64,000 nt of DNA, taken from Olivibacter sp. SDN3 (GTDB taxonomy: Bacteria > Bacteroidota > Bacteroidia > Sphingobacteriales > Sphingobacteriaceae). Shown piece by piece: positions 17,624 to 26,561 of this stretch. A program made the translations under genes and the position numbers. The stretch covers positions 5,146,001 to 5,210,000 of the forward strand of contig NZ_CP060497.1 of the NCBI RefSeq assembly GCF_014334135.1, read 5' to 3'. Each line of letters opens with the position of its first letter. Position 1 is the first letter of the stretch. Below the pieces are notes generated by a model. The model was not told where the DNA came from, made no database searches, and saw nothing but the letters and a program-made list of their open reading frames with translations.

Positions 17624-19003
17624 TTAATTACTCTTCAGATAATCAATCGTGTTTTTGGTAAGTTGCCGGATATTGTTCATATACCGGTTATCTGTGCTCG
17701 CTCCATTTTGCGGTTCTGAGTACCAGTCGTATGCGCCAAAGGCAATAATGACCACATTTCCCTGCGATCCGCTATCTGGCCATTCCGCAATACCTACTCT
17801 GCCATCAAAATGATCGTCCCATGCTTCTGAAGCCAGGTTTATACCGCCGGTTTCGCTGCGCCAGGTAGCAGCGTCGCCATAACCTCCCCATTCAGGCAGG
17901 AACCACCATGCCGTATGGTTCAATCGAAAAGTTCCGCTGGCCAACAAGTAAGCTTTTCCCTCCTCAAAGGTGTCCAGGCCCTGAAAAATCGGGTGATCCT
18001 CGCGTCCTTTAAAAGATATCCCCCAATCGCTGTTTTCTTCAATGAAACCATTCGGCAGAAAGTCGCCAAAAACATTATTCGGCCCTCTTCCGTCAGGAAC
18101 AACCCCTAATGCCTCCACATATTGCACAGCAAAAGCACTCAATAGAAGACTACCACCTTCACTTCGGTAAGTTTTGAGTGTGTTTATGACCTCATTCGTA
18201 AGTGCTATTGCAGGTAATTCCTGTGCTGCATCAAAATGCCACCAGATCACTTGGTAATTGGACAAGTTTCTGCCAGAGGCAATACTTTGAAAGGAGATAT
18301 ACTCTGCATCGGGATAGGCGGCAAAGAACCAGTCGGCCGCAGCTTTTTCATCGGGATTACCAATAGCTTCCCGACTAGCTGCAAGCCCTAAAAAGGCATA
18401 TGCACTGATGGAATTGCTGATGATATGTACTTGATAAGTGACCGTTTCCTCTCCAAGAGCAAAGGTATAATCCAGCGACTGCGAGAAATCCTGCGCTTCG
18501 TTATTAGCCGGGCTTGTCGACACACCTTCCAGTAATTCAATCTCCGGTGTCAAGGTACGCAAATCTGTTCCATCGGGTAAAACCAGCGAAACCGTTCTGT
18601 TCGCATGATCGATCGTTGCCTCCTCATCATTGATGCGAAATGCAATCAAAGGAGGGATGATTTTTGCGGTTACGGTATAACCCTTATATATATTACCATT
18701 GGTTATACGGTAACTAATGGTTCCCGTGAAGTTGACGGCTTCTCCCGGCGCAGGTTTGCTCAAGGCATCCAGCGGTAGGCCTATCTCAGGAATCAAGGCT
18801 TCCAGATGGGTGCCAAAGGGTAAGTTAACAACAATTTCACCGGTCTGTTGGTTAATTTCACCGGCCACATTATGTAGCTTAAAAGACGTCAGCTGTACCT
18901 CCGCATGGAGATTGAAGTCCTTATTTCCTTCTTTCTTGCAGGCCGCACCTCCCAATAGGAAGATAGCTAACAAGAACTTTATCCGATTCAAATAGTTGAT
19001 CAT
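17624..19003 (-). CDS. DUF4960-type surface glycan-binding lipoprotein
   Basis: A 459-residue lipoprotein (GGAACKK, Cys22). The N-terminal half has two Ig-like repeats of the kind seen in SusE/F-position proteins (about 35-110 and 115-195: each with TL-x-PEI and a D/N-rich turn). The C-terminal domain (about 200-459), with WWHFDAAQELP and AFGAYDWYSEPQNG, matches my recollection of DUF4960, a domain common in fructan loci. It follows SusD by 21 bp. The likely role is capturing fructan at the cell surface for SusCD and GH32. Confidence 0.75.
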   Translation of the reverse strand: MINYLNRIKFLLAIFLLGGAACKKEGNKDFNLHAEVQLTSFKLHNVAGEINQQTGEIVVNLPFGTHLEALIPEIGLPLDALSKPAPGEAVNFTGTISYRITNGNIYKGYTVTAKIIPPLIAFRINDEEATIDHANRTVSLVLPDGTDLRTLTPEIELLEGVSTSPANNEAQDFSQSLDYTFALGEETVTYQVHIISNSISAYAFLGLAASREAIGNPDEKAAADWFFAAYPDAEYISFQSIASGRNLSNYQVIWWHFDAAQELPAIALTNEVINTLKTYRSEGGSLLLSAFAVQYVEALGVVPDGRGPNNVFGDFLPNGFIEENSDWGISFKGREDHPIFQGLDTFEEGKAYLLASGTFRLNHTAWWFLPEWGGYGDAATWRSETGGINLASEAWDDHFDGRVGIAEWPDSGSQGNVVIIAFGAYDWYSEPQNGASTDNRYMNNIRQLTKNTIDYLKSN

Positions 19004-19024
19004 ATCATTTGCTTATAAAAAAGG

Positions 19025-20719
19025 TTAGTAACCGGGATTTTGTACATACCTATTTTCACTCCAGAAAATCTGATTTTGCGGAATAGGTAAATATTCGTCC
19101 TTTCCTTTAGTAAAACGCGCTTGCTGATAGATGGAACGATTAGGCCTTTCTACATTAAAATAAGCATTAAGCTCCTGATCGGCTACACCCCACCGCAGCA
19201 GATCAAAGAAACGTTCTCCTTCCAGCGCCATTTCCAGTCGACGCTCAAACCGCAAGGCCTTCCGCGCATTTTCCTGATTCCAAACGATATTATCTCCGGG
19301 CAGGTATACTTCTACTGAATACTGTGAGGTAGGCTGCCCATCAGCCGTCACCAATCGGTCGGTACTGTTAGCGGCCCGACTCCGCAATGCATTGATTAAT
19401 GGCAGCGCTTCGTCCTGTCGTCCTAACTCAATCAGCGCTTCTGCCTTAAAGAGCATCACATTCGCATACCGCATCAGGATACGTGTTTTAGTATTACCAA
19501 AAAATGGTGCAATGTTGATAAAACAATCGCAATCCGGCGAGACATTCTCCTTCATGGAATTATAGGTACCATAGATGGACACCGCCCTGCTCCAACCGTT
19601 GGTCACCACACGTTCAGGCTCATATTTCCACGGGGCACCGGGCCTGGAGATGGTATGATCAACCCTCGGATCTACTGTATGTTGCGCAAAATTTATATCT
19701 TGCTGATTATAGGTATCCCATAAAGGTATGCCCGCTTCATTTGTCCTATAGGCATTCATCAAACTTTGCGATGGCTTTTGAAAATCGCAACAACCGATAC
19801 CTTGCGGAACGGTGAGCATATCACCAAAGTTTACGCGCCCGCGCCCTACGCCATCATTACTTGAGAACTGTACCGCCATAATGGACTCCATCCCGTTTTC
19901 ATAGTTTCCGGGTAAAAAATTATTGGCAAAATCAGGTTCAAGATCGTAATTAGCGGCCAGCACTTGATCGGCCGCAGCGATCACTTCTTCCAGGCGTGAT
20001 TGATTGATGTTAACCACTGCGTGTGTGTCATCCTGCTCATAAGCCTGGAACAACCTCGTTTTTGCCAAAAACGCATAAGCGGCATACCTATTTGCACGCC
20101 CCACCTGTTCCTGTACAGCGGGCAATGTCTCCGCAGCAAAGGCAAAATCAGCCGCTATCCGCTCCAGAATTTCATCCCTGCTAAACTCATTGTTCAACAC
20201 CAATTTGTATTCTTCGGCAGGTAAGTTTTCGTCGATGTAGGGAATGTTTTTAAACAGGTTCTCCAACATTAAATACCAATAAGCACGCAGAAAGCGCAGT
20301 TCTGCCATACGTACATTTACCATCGGGTACTCTTCCTGTGTGAATTTCTGCATAATCCGCAAACCTTCATTTGCTCTTCTAATGCCTACATAGATATTGA
20401 ACCACATGTCATCATAGTTCCACTGATCAGGCCTGGAAGTGACAAAAGTTTCCATGAAGTGAAAGATGTCACCGTCGTTAATACCTCCGCCTCCTTTATA
20501 GGCATCATCGGCTCTCACATTACCATATTGATACATGCTGAATGCCCGGTTGATTTCATCATTCCCCAACTGTGAATAGGCGGCTATAACAAAACCTTCA
20601 GCCTGTTCTGGGTTGGAAACCTGATCTTCATTAAGTGCCCCTCTCGGACCTACCTCCAGCGATTTACTGCAGGAGACCATCGTGGTTATCCAAATAACTA
20701 TCAAAAAATATCTTTTCAT
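19025..20719 (-). CDS. SusD/RagB-family outer-membrane lipoprotein
   Basis: Surface lid protein of the SusCD importer, 564 residues, lipoprotein signal MVSCSKS (Cys17). It has the SusD features: N-terminal TPR-type helices (RANEGLRIM, AELRFLRAYWYLMLENLF) and the C-terminal segment ending with PIPQNQIFWSENRYVQNPGY, typical of RagB/SusD. It lies 65 bp after SusC and is followed by the DUF4960 protein. It should bind the fructan oligosaccharide and close over SusC. Confidence 0.95.
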   Translation of the reverse strand: MKRYFLIVIWITTMVSCSKSLEVGPRGALNEDQVSNPEQAEGFVIAAYSQLGNDEINRAFSMYQYGNVRADDAYKGGGGINDGDIFHFMETFVTSRPDQWNYDDMWFNIYVGIRRANEGLRIMQKFTQEEYPMVNVRMAELRFLRAYWYLMLENLFKNIPYIDENLPAEEYKLVLNNEFSRDEILERIAADFAFAAETLPAVQEQVGRANRYAAYAFLAKTRLFQAYEQDDTHAVVNINQSRLEEVIAAADQVLAANYDLEPDFANNFLPGNYENGMESIMAVQFSSNDGVGRGRVNFGDMLTVPQGIGCCDFQKPSQSLMNAYRTNEAGIPLWDTYNQQDINFAQHTVDPRVDHTISRPGAPWKYEPERVVTNGWSRAVSIYGTYNSMKENVSPDCDCFINIAPFFGNTKTRILMRYANVMLFKAEALIELGRQDEALPLINALRSRAANSTDRLVTADGQPTSQYSVEVYLPGDNIVWNQENARKALRFERRLEMALEGERFFDLLRWGVADQELNAYFNVERPNRSIYQQARFTKGKDEYLPIPQNQIFWSENRYVQNPGY

Positions 20720-20784
20720 CTTTTCTGTAATTTAAACATTGATGATTTATCGCTTTTATAATTGATTTATAAGGTGTTTTTTAT

Positions 20785-23700
20785 CTAAAACCTGATATTA
20801 GCTCCAACCGTCACCACTAGGGGATTCGGGTAGCCAAAACCGGGATTTTCCGGATCCAGACCTGTATATGATTTCGACTTGAATAAAATGCCCAGATTGT
20901 CGCCTCCCAAATACACGCGCAGTGATTGCATACGGAGCTTCGTTAGGGATTCTTTGCCAAAGGTGTATCCAATCTGTGCATTTCTGAGCTTCAAATAGGT
21001 ACCATTTTCAATAAAATAGGTAGAATAGCGCGCCTCCCAATTGTCGTCTGTCAATGAAATAGCCGGGATATCACTGTTAGGATTAGTGGGCGACCAGGCT
21101 CCCAACAATCGTTCCCCTTTATTGGAGGACGATTCAATGGCGCTCCAGAAGTCTGTATAGATTTTAAATTCATTGTGCACATCTACCGGACCTACACCTT
21201 GCAATAAAAAGGAAACATCAACATTTTTATAGTTAATAGCGGCATTAAATCCATAAGTGAATTTTGGGATCGGAACCCCTATCCATGTACGGTCGAAATC
21301 ATTTATCACGCCATCGTTGTTGAGATCGCGATAACGGATACGACCGAGCCCTTTATTCGGTTGATCTGCATGGGCATCCACTTCTTCCTGTGTTCGAAAC
21401 AAGCCATCTGCCACGTAACCAAAGTGCGATTCAAAAGTTCTCCCTAAAATGTTCTGTCCTCTACCATCACCGCCATAGGCATTGATTACCTCATCGGGTA
21501 AGTGCGTCACCTTATTACGAACGATATCAACATTAGCGGTAAGGTCCAGGTGAAGATCTTCATTGATTTTGCTACGGTGCCCAAGCACCAGTTCAATACC
21601 TTTATTTTCCATCGATGCTCCGTTCACCCAGGTGTTTCCACCTTCACCCAATACACCGATATAAGGCGGCAATAAAAGGATATCCGATGTTTTCTTTACA
21701 TAGGCATCTACACTACCATAAATTTTTTGGTTAAGAAAAGAAAAGTCCACCCCGGCATTTGCCATGGTGGTGGCTTCCCATCTTAAATTGGGGTTTGCAT
21801 TTTGTGAAAGAAAGAAACCGGAAGGCAATACACCGCTTTTATTACCATTGATATCATAAGACGTTACATTATAGTTGGGTAAATAGATGTTGTAAATCGC
21901 ATGATTATCTATTTCCTGGTTACCGGTCATCCCCCAGCCGAAACGGAGTTTTAAGTCGTCCAGTATGGTGGTGTGGTCTTTAATGAAAGCTTCTTCACTG
22001 ATCCGCCAACCGGCAGAGAAGGCAGGAAATGTACCAAACCGGTTATTTTCACCGAATCTGGAAGAGCCGTCATAACGCACCGTAGCAGATAAGAGGTACC
22101 TATCGAGATAGGAATAATTTGCTTTGGCGAAATACGATAGCAATACATGTTTAGCGCCATCACCTTCATTGTCTTTAATACCGGTACCCGCATTCAGGTA
22201 CATATAATCAGGATCTTCCAATATATATCCTTCCCTAGATGCCATGAAGGCGTTAAAATTTTCCACATAGTATTCGGTACCACCAATCACATCCAATCGG
22301 TGATCATTCCATTCGGCGTTATAGTTCAAGGTATTTGTCCAAGTAGTTTTTACGGAATGTGTCTGCGTGTTGATGACTTTATTGACATCGTTTACCAGAT
22401 ATCCCGACTGATATCTTTTTTCCCAGTTTCTTGATGTATAATTACCGTAGTCTATCCCAACATTGGATCTCAGTGTTAAACCTTTCATGATCTTAAGATC
22501 GGCAAAGAAATTTCCGAAAAGACGGGTATAATCATAGTTATTCTGCTTATTATCTTCTAAGATCCGCACGGGGTTATGTCGATCGTTCATCCCCTCTACC
22601 GGACCGCCCCACCCGGTTCCATCCACCGTTCGCACCGGAATGATAGGCAAGGCCTGCAGCGCCTCATTCAAAGGCGTAACATCCAGCTCGCTCGTTTTGG
22701 TAATACTCAAGTTCTGACCAACGGTTAGCTTCCCGTTAAACAGTTTATAGTCAGAATTGAGGCGTGCGGAGAGTCTATTAAAACCGGTCGTCCTAACCAC
22801 TCCTTTATTATCGAAATAGCCTAAAGAAAGCAGGTAATTTCCGTTTTCTGTACCATTGGAGAGTTGTACGTCATAACTCTGAATCACGCCTTCCTGCGAA
22901 ATCTCCTTAAACCAGTCGGTATTGGATGAACGCATCGTATGGGCGGCATCCAGAAAATCAGGCACCAACACGTTATCCAGTATCGGTTGGTCGGTAACCG
23001 GATCTACCGACCATTCGAACCGATAGGGTAAGCCACTATTGTTCGGGTTGACATTATTATTCATACTGGCTTGCCACAGCGCTTTTCCGTAGCCTTCGGT
23101 ATCCAGCATGTTGACCCGATTGACATAAGAGGATACCGAAGTATAGGCATTAGCGTTTAACTGTGTACCGCCTAATTTGCCGTGTTTGGTTGTGATCACA
23201 ATAACACCATTGGCTGCACGCGAACCGTATACACTTGCTGCGGAGGCATCTTTTAAAACCTGCATGGATTCGATATCGGCCGGATTCAATTCGTGCATAC
23301 CTGCTTTTGTGGGAACACCGTCGATAATGTAAAGTGGGTCATTATTATTCAGCGTTCCTACACCACGGATGCGTACGGTGGCAGGTGCGCTTGGCGCACC
23401 ATTTCCCGTAATATACATACCCGGAACCTGCCCCTGCAATGCCTTCATTGGGTTGGCAACGCTTTGTTTCTTCATTTCATCAACATCTACTACGGCTACT
23501 GCTCCCGTTAAATCTTTTTTTCGCTCGGCTTGATAACCGGTTACAACCACTTCGTCCAAGTTAAAATTCACGTCAAGCGGCACGTTTAAGGGCTCTTCGT
23601 TTTGTATAGTCTGTTTCTCGCTAATTGCGCCAACCATAGAGAAGACAAGGGTTTGTCCAATCTCGGCCGCTATGCTATAAGAACCATCCGCATTGGTCAT

Positions 23701-23868
23701 TGATCGAATAGTTGTTCCTTCGACCGTGACCGTCACACCATCCAGTGGTTCTCCAGACAGGTCTGTCACCTTACCGGTGATTTTATCGACCTGACCCCAT
23801 ACCGCTTCCGTACCCCATAGCAGCAGCATTAGATAGATAAATAGCTTTTTTGTCATTCTTTTGTACAT
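20785..23868 (-). CDS. SusC/RagA-family TonB-dependent transporter of the fructan locus
   Basis: A 1027-residue TonB-dependent oligosaccharide transporter. Signal peptide (about 1-25), carboxypeptidase-like domain (about 30-105), TonB box DEVVVTGYQ, plug with GQVPGMYITGNG and DPLYIIDGVP, and a long barrel. It lacks the STN domain found in the two FecR-linked SusC proteins of this window, so regulation is expected through the hybrid two-component sensor. It begins 129 bp after the fructokinase stop, so it may have its own promoter. An in-frame ATG four codons later is a possible alternative start. Confidence 0.96.
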   Translation of the reverse strand: MYKRMTKKLFIYLMLLLWGTEAVWGQVDKITGKVTDLSGEPLDGVTVTVEGTTIRSMTNADGSYSIAAEIGQTLVFSMVGAISEKQTIQNEEPLNVPLDVNFNLDEVVVTGYQAERKKDLTGAVAVVDVDEMKKQSVANPMKALQGQVPGMYITGNGAPSAPATVRIRGVGTLNNNDPLYIIDGVPTKAGMHELNPADIESMQVLKDASAASVYGSRAANGVIVITTKHGKLGGTQLNANAYTSVSSYVNRVNMLDTEGYGKALWQASMNNNVNPNNSGLPYRFEWSVDPVTDQPILDNVLVPDFLDAAHTMRSSNTDWFKEISQEGVIQSYDVQLSNGTENGNYLLSLGYFDNKGVVRTTGFNRLSARLNSDYKLFNGKLTVGQNLSITKTSELDVTPLNEALQALPIIPVRTVDGTGWGGPVEGMNDRHNPVRILEDNKQNNYDYTRLFGNFFADLKIMKGLTLRSNVGIDYGNYTSRNWEKRYQSGYLVNDVNKVINTQTHSVKTTWTNTLNYNAEWNDHRLDVIGGTEYYVENFNAFMASREGYILEDPDYMYLNAGTGIKDNEGDGAKHVLLSYFAKANYSYLDRYLLSATVRYDGSSRFGENNRFGTFPAFSAGWRISEEAFIKDHTTILDDLKLRFGWGMTGNQEIDNHAIYNIYLPNYNVTSYDINGNKSGVLPSGFFLSQNANPNLRWEATTMANAGVDFSFLNQKIYGSVDAYVKKTSDILLLPPYIGVLGEGGNTWVNGASMENKGIELVLGHRSKINEDLHLDLTANVDIVRNKVTHLPDEVINAYGGDGRGQNILGRTFESHFGYVADGLFRTQEEVDAHADQPNKGLGRIRYRDLNNDGVINDFDRTWIGVPIPKFTYGFNAAINYKNVDVSFLLQGVGPVDVHNEFKIYTDFWSAIESSSNKGERLLGAWSPTNPNSDIPAISLTDDNWEARYSTYFIENGTYLKLRNAQIGYTFGKESLTKLRMQSLRVYLGGDNLGILFKSKSYTGLDPENPGFGYPNPLVVTVGANIRF

Positions 23869-23997
23869 CGTTTAATTGGTTAAAATTTAGGCAATACGCT
23901 TCCACTTAGTCGTTTTTTGGATCACGCTATTATTCGGAAGATGTTCTTATTTCTTCCTTAATATATTTTTGGTTTTAAATTTTCTTAGGCCATATTT

Positions 23998-24918
23998 CTA
24001 CTTCCATTTAACCCGTTCCAGCTGCTTTTCCCACATGAAACGCTGGAGATCGGTCGTTCGATAATCCGGATTTGCGCCCGACTGCGCCGTTACATAAGCC
24101 CCTAGGGCAGCCGCATAGTCGAGCATATCATCGATGGATTTACCAAATAACTTCTTTGCTAAAAAGGCTGCCAGAAAGGAATCGCCACTGCCAATGGTAT
24201 CCTTTACGGTCACTGGATAAGCACGATAGTCGTGCCTGCTCTCCAGCGTATAATAAGAAGCCCCACCAGCGCCTTTAGTGACAATAACCTCTGAAAGGCC
24301 ATATTGCTCTTGGAGAGTCGACACGGCAGTATGCTCATCTTTTGCCCGAGCATTCATCCAATCGGTTATGATGAGCAATTCATGTTCATTTAGCTTGACA
24401 GCATCCGCTTTATGCAATAAATATTCAACGGTTTCCCGTTGATAATGCGGTGCGCGAAAATTGACATCAAAGAGCCTAAACCTTGCATGGTCTAACAATC
24501 GATAAAGGGTATCCCGTGTTTCCTGATTTCTCGCTACCAAACTTCCAAAAACCATCACATCCGCTGCTGTTACCAATTTTTCCAGCGGTGCAGTGTAAGT
24601 GATAAAATCCCAAGCTACCGGTTTCAGAATATCGTAACGCATTTCATGATTATCACCCATGGTGGCAATCACCTCACTGGTGTGATATCTGGCATCTACC
24701 TGTACATAATCAATTGAAAGTCCCATTTTTGTGAGAAATTCGGTAAGTTCTTTACCGGCCTCATCGTTGCCTACCCTGCTGACCATGCTGCTATCTATCC
24801 CCAATTTATTTAAATGGTAGGCCACATTCATGGGGGCACCGCCTGGCTTTTTCCCATCGGGAAGTACATCCCATAATACTTCACCGAAACATACTACTTT
24901 CTTCATTTTTGACATCAT
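23998..24918 (-). CDS. PfkB-family fructokinase
   Basis: Phosphorylates imported fructose to fructose-6-phosphate with ATP in the cytoplasm. 306 residues; PfkB/ribokinase signatures are KPGGAPMNVAYHL (substrate binding, about 24-36) and DTIGSGDSFLAAFL (catalytic Asp246, about 240-253). It is 7 bp from the MFS porter gene, and both lie at the head of the fructan operon, which supports fructose as the substrate. A first ATG pair at the start leaves the precise initiation codon ambiguous by one to four residues. Confidence 0.93.
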   Translation of the reverse strand: MMSKMKKVVCFGEVLWDVLPDGKKPGGAPMNVAYHLNKLGIDSSMVSRVGNDEAGKELTEFLTKMGLSIDYVQVDARYHTSEVIATMGDNHEMRYDILKPVAWDFITYTAPLEKLVTAADVMVFGSLVARNQETRDTLYRLLDHARFRLFDVNFRAPHYQRETVEYLLHKADAVKLNEHELLIITDWMNARAKDEHTAVSTLQEQYGLSEVIVTKGAGGASYYTLESRHDYRAYPVTVKDTIGSGDSFLAAFLAKKLFGKSIDDMLDYAAALGAYVTAQSGANPDYRTTDLQRFMWEKQLERVKWK

Positions 24919-24925
24919 GATATAG

Positions 24926-26263
24926 TTAATGTATTAATACCGCAGCTTCGCTTTCTACCTGCTCAAGCGAACGCCCCTTCGTTTCCGGCATTAATTTCCA
25001 TACAAATAACAACTGTAATACCATAAAACAAGCGAAAATAATAAAAGTATTTCCACCTCCTAAAAACTCCGTTAACGCGGGGAAGCAAAACGTAATGATC
25101 GCTGCCATCACCCAATGCGTTAAGCTGCCCAGCGTTTGCCCTTTTGCCCGGATCTCGTTGGGAAAAATTTCCGATATAAAAACCCAAATCACCGCTCCTT
25201 GAGACAAAGCAAAAAAGGCAATATAAAGCATCAGATATATGGTAATTGCCAAACCTTCTGTTTGACCTGAATAAAAAGCGAAGGAGACCATGGAGAGCGC
25301 AAAAATCAACCCGAAGGAACCGATCATCATGAGTTTACGACGTCCAACTTTATCAATAAAGTTAATGGCGATCAAGGTAAATATAAAGTTAACGATCCCA
25401 ATTCCTACCGTAGACAATAATGAGCTTTGCGCACCTAAACCAGCCATTTCAAATACCCTGGGAGCATAGTAGATGATCGCATTGATTCCAGAAACTTGGT
25501 TGAACATAGCGAACAAGATGGCTAACATCACAGGCAAACGATGCTTCTTTGCAAAGAGCTTTTCTCCGCTACCGTTGCCATCGTTCGCGCGATGGCTTGC
25601 TAAAATCGCAGCGATATCCTCCTTGTAAGTGTGTGCGTTTATTTTTTTCATGACCTTTTCCGCATCGTCTATGTTATTGCGGTGCAACAGCAGCCATCTC
25701 GGACTTTCCGGCACAAAAAATATAAGAATAAAAAACAGCAAAGCAGGTGCCGCCTGAACGCCCAACATCCATCGCCACGATTGTTCGCCTGTTTGGCCGA
25801 TCAGGTAATTGGATAGATAAGCGATCAGGATGCCTAAAACAACGTTGAATTGAAAGAGGCCGACCAATTTACCCCTTGATTTTGCAGGTGATATTTCTGA
25901 TATATATATAGGTGCGGTAACGGATGATACCCCTACGCCTATACCGCCGAAAAATCGAAATAAGATAAATATATTCCAATCAGTGGCCAATGCGGTACCT
26001 AAAGCCGAGAAAAAATATAATGCGGCTACGATAAAGAGCGTATTTTTTCTTCCCAATTTATCGGAAGGAAAAGCTCCTAAAGCAGCGCCCGCAACGGTGC
26101 CTATTAATGCAATAGCCATTGTTAGGCCATGCTGAAACTCACTTAGGTTCCAATAGTGTTGAACGGCCTTCTCTGCGCCTGAAATAACGGCTGTATCAAA
26201 GCCAAATAAGAATCCTCCTAGGGCCACCACAAATGACCATGCTAATACCGTGTTGTTGCTCAT
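24926..26263 (-). CDS. MFS sugar porter
   Basis: Inner-membrane sugar transporter of the major facilitator superfamily, 445 residues with about 12 hydrophobic segments. Sugar-porter motifs are visible: GFLFGFDTAVISG near the start, DKLGRKN and DKVGRRK in the loops, PESPRWLL after helix 6 and PETKGRSLEQVE at the C-terminus. It is the first gene of the fructan operon and directly precedes fructokinase, so fructose, probably with protons, is the expected cargo. It is divergent from the sensor gene across a 298-bp promoter region. Confidence 0.95.
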   Translation of the reverse strand: MSNNTVLAWSFVVALGGFLFGFDTAVISGAEKAVQHYWNLSEFQHGLTMAIALIGTVAGAALGAFPSDKLGRKNTLFIVAALYFFSALGTALATDWNIFILFRFFGGIGVGVSSVTAPIYISEISPAKSRGKLVGLFQFNVVLGILIAYLSNYLIGQTGEQSWRWMLGVQAAPALLFFILIFFVPESPRWLLLHRNNIDDAEKVMKKINAHTYKEDIAAILASHRANDGNGSGEKLFAKKHRLPVMLAILFAMFNQVSGINAIIYYAPRVFEMAGLGAQSSLLSTVGIGIVNFIFTLIAINFIDKVGRRKLMMIGSFGLIFALSMVSFAFYSGQTEGLAITIYLMLYIAFFALSQGAVIWVFISEIFPNEIRAKGQTLGSLTHWVMAAIITFCFPALTEFLGGGNTFIIFACFMVLQLLFVWKLMPETKGRSLEQVESEAAVLIH

Positions 26264-26561
26264 GATGATATATAAGGTTTACATGGCTAATGTAGCTACA
26301 TCAGCACATTACATTACTATCCGATGTTCCAAAATCGTTCAATTGTGTTTCAAATATTAAAAAAACACAAACAGTTGATTATCTGAATTTTACCATAAAT
26401 GTAATTTTAAAATCTTCAAAATTATATCAAAAACCTTCATTTTTGAACCATTTTTCATCACCATACACTTAGTGTATTTAAGACACAGCTGTTTATCCCT
26501 CCACCTGATCTGTGGAAAAAATTAGTATCTTCAACCATTCAATGTAGCACAAACTTATTAT
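26264..26561. promoter_or_regulatory. divergent promoter region of the fructan operon and its sensor
   Basis: A 298-bp AT-rich region between the MFS and hybrid sensor genes, with three symmetric elements: palindrome ATGTAGCTACAT (26290-26301), inverted repeat TTGTGTTT/AAACACAA (26343-26350 and 26363-26370), and ATACACT-T-AGTGTAT (26463-26477). The AraC-type output domain of the sensor probably binds here to activate the locus; which element is the target is not known. Confidence 0.55.
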
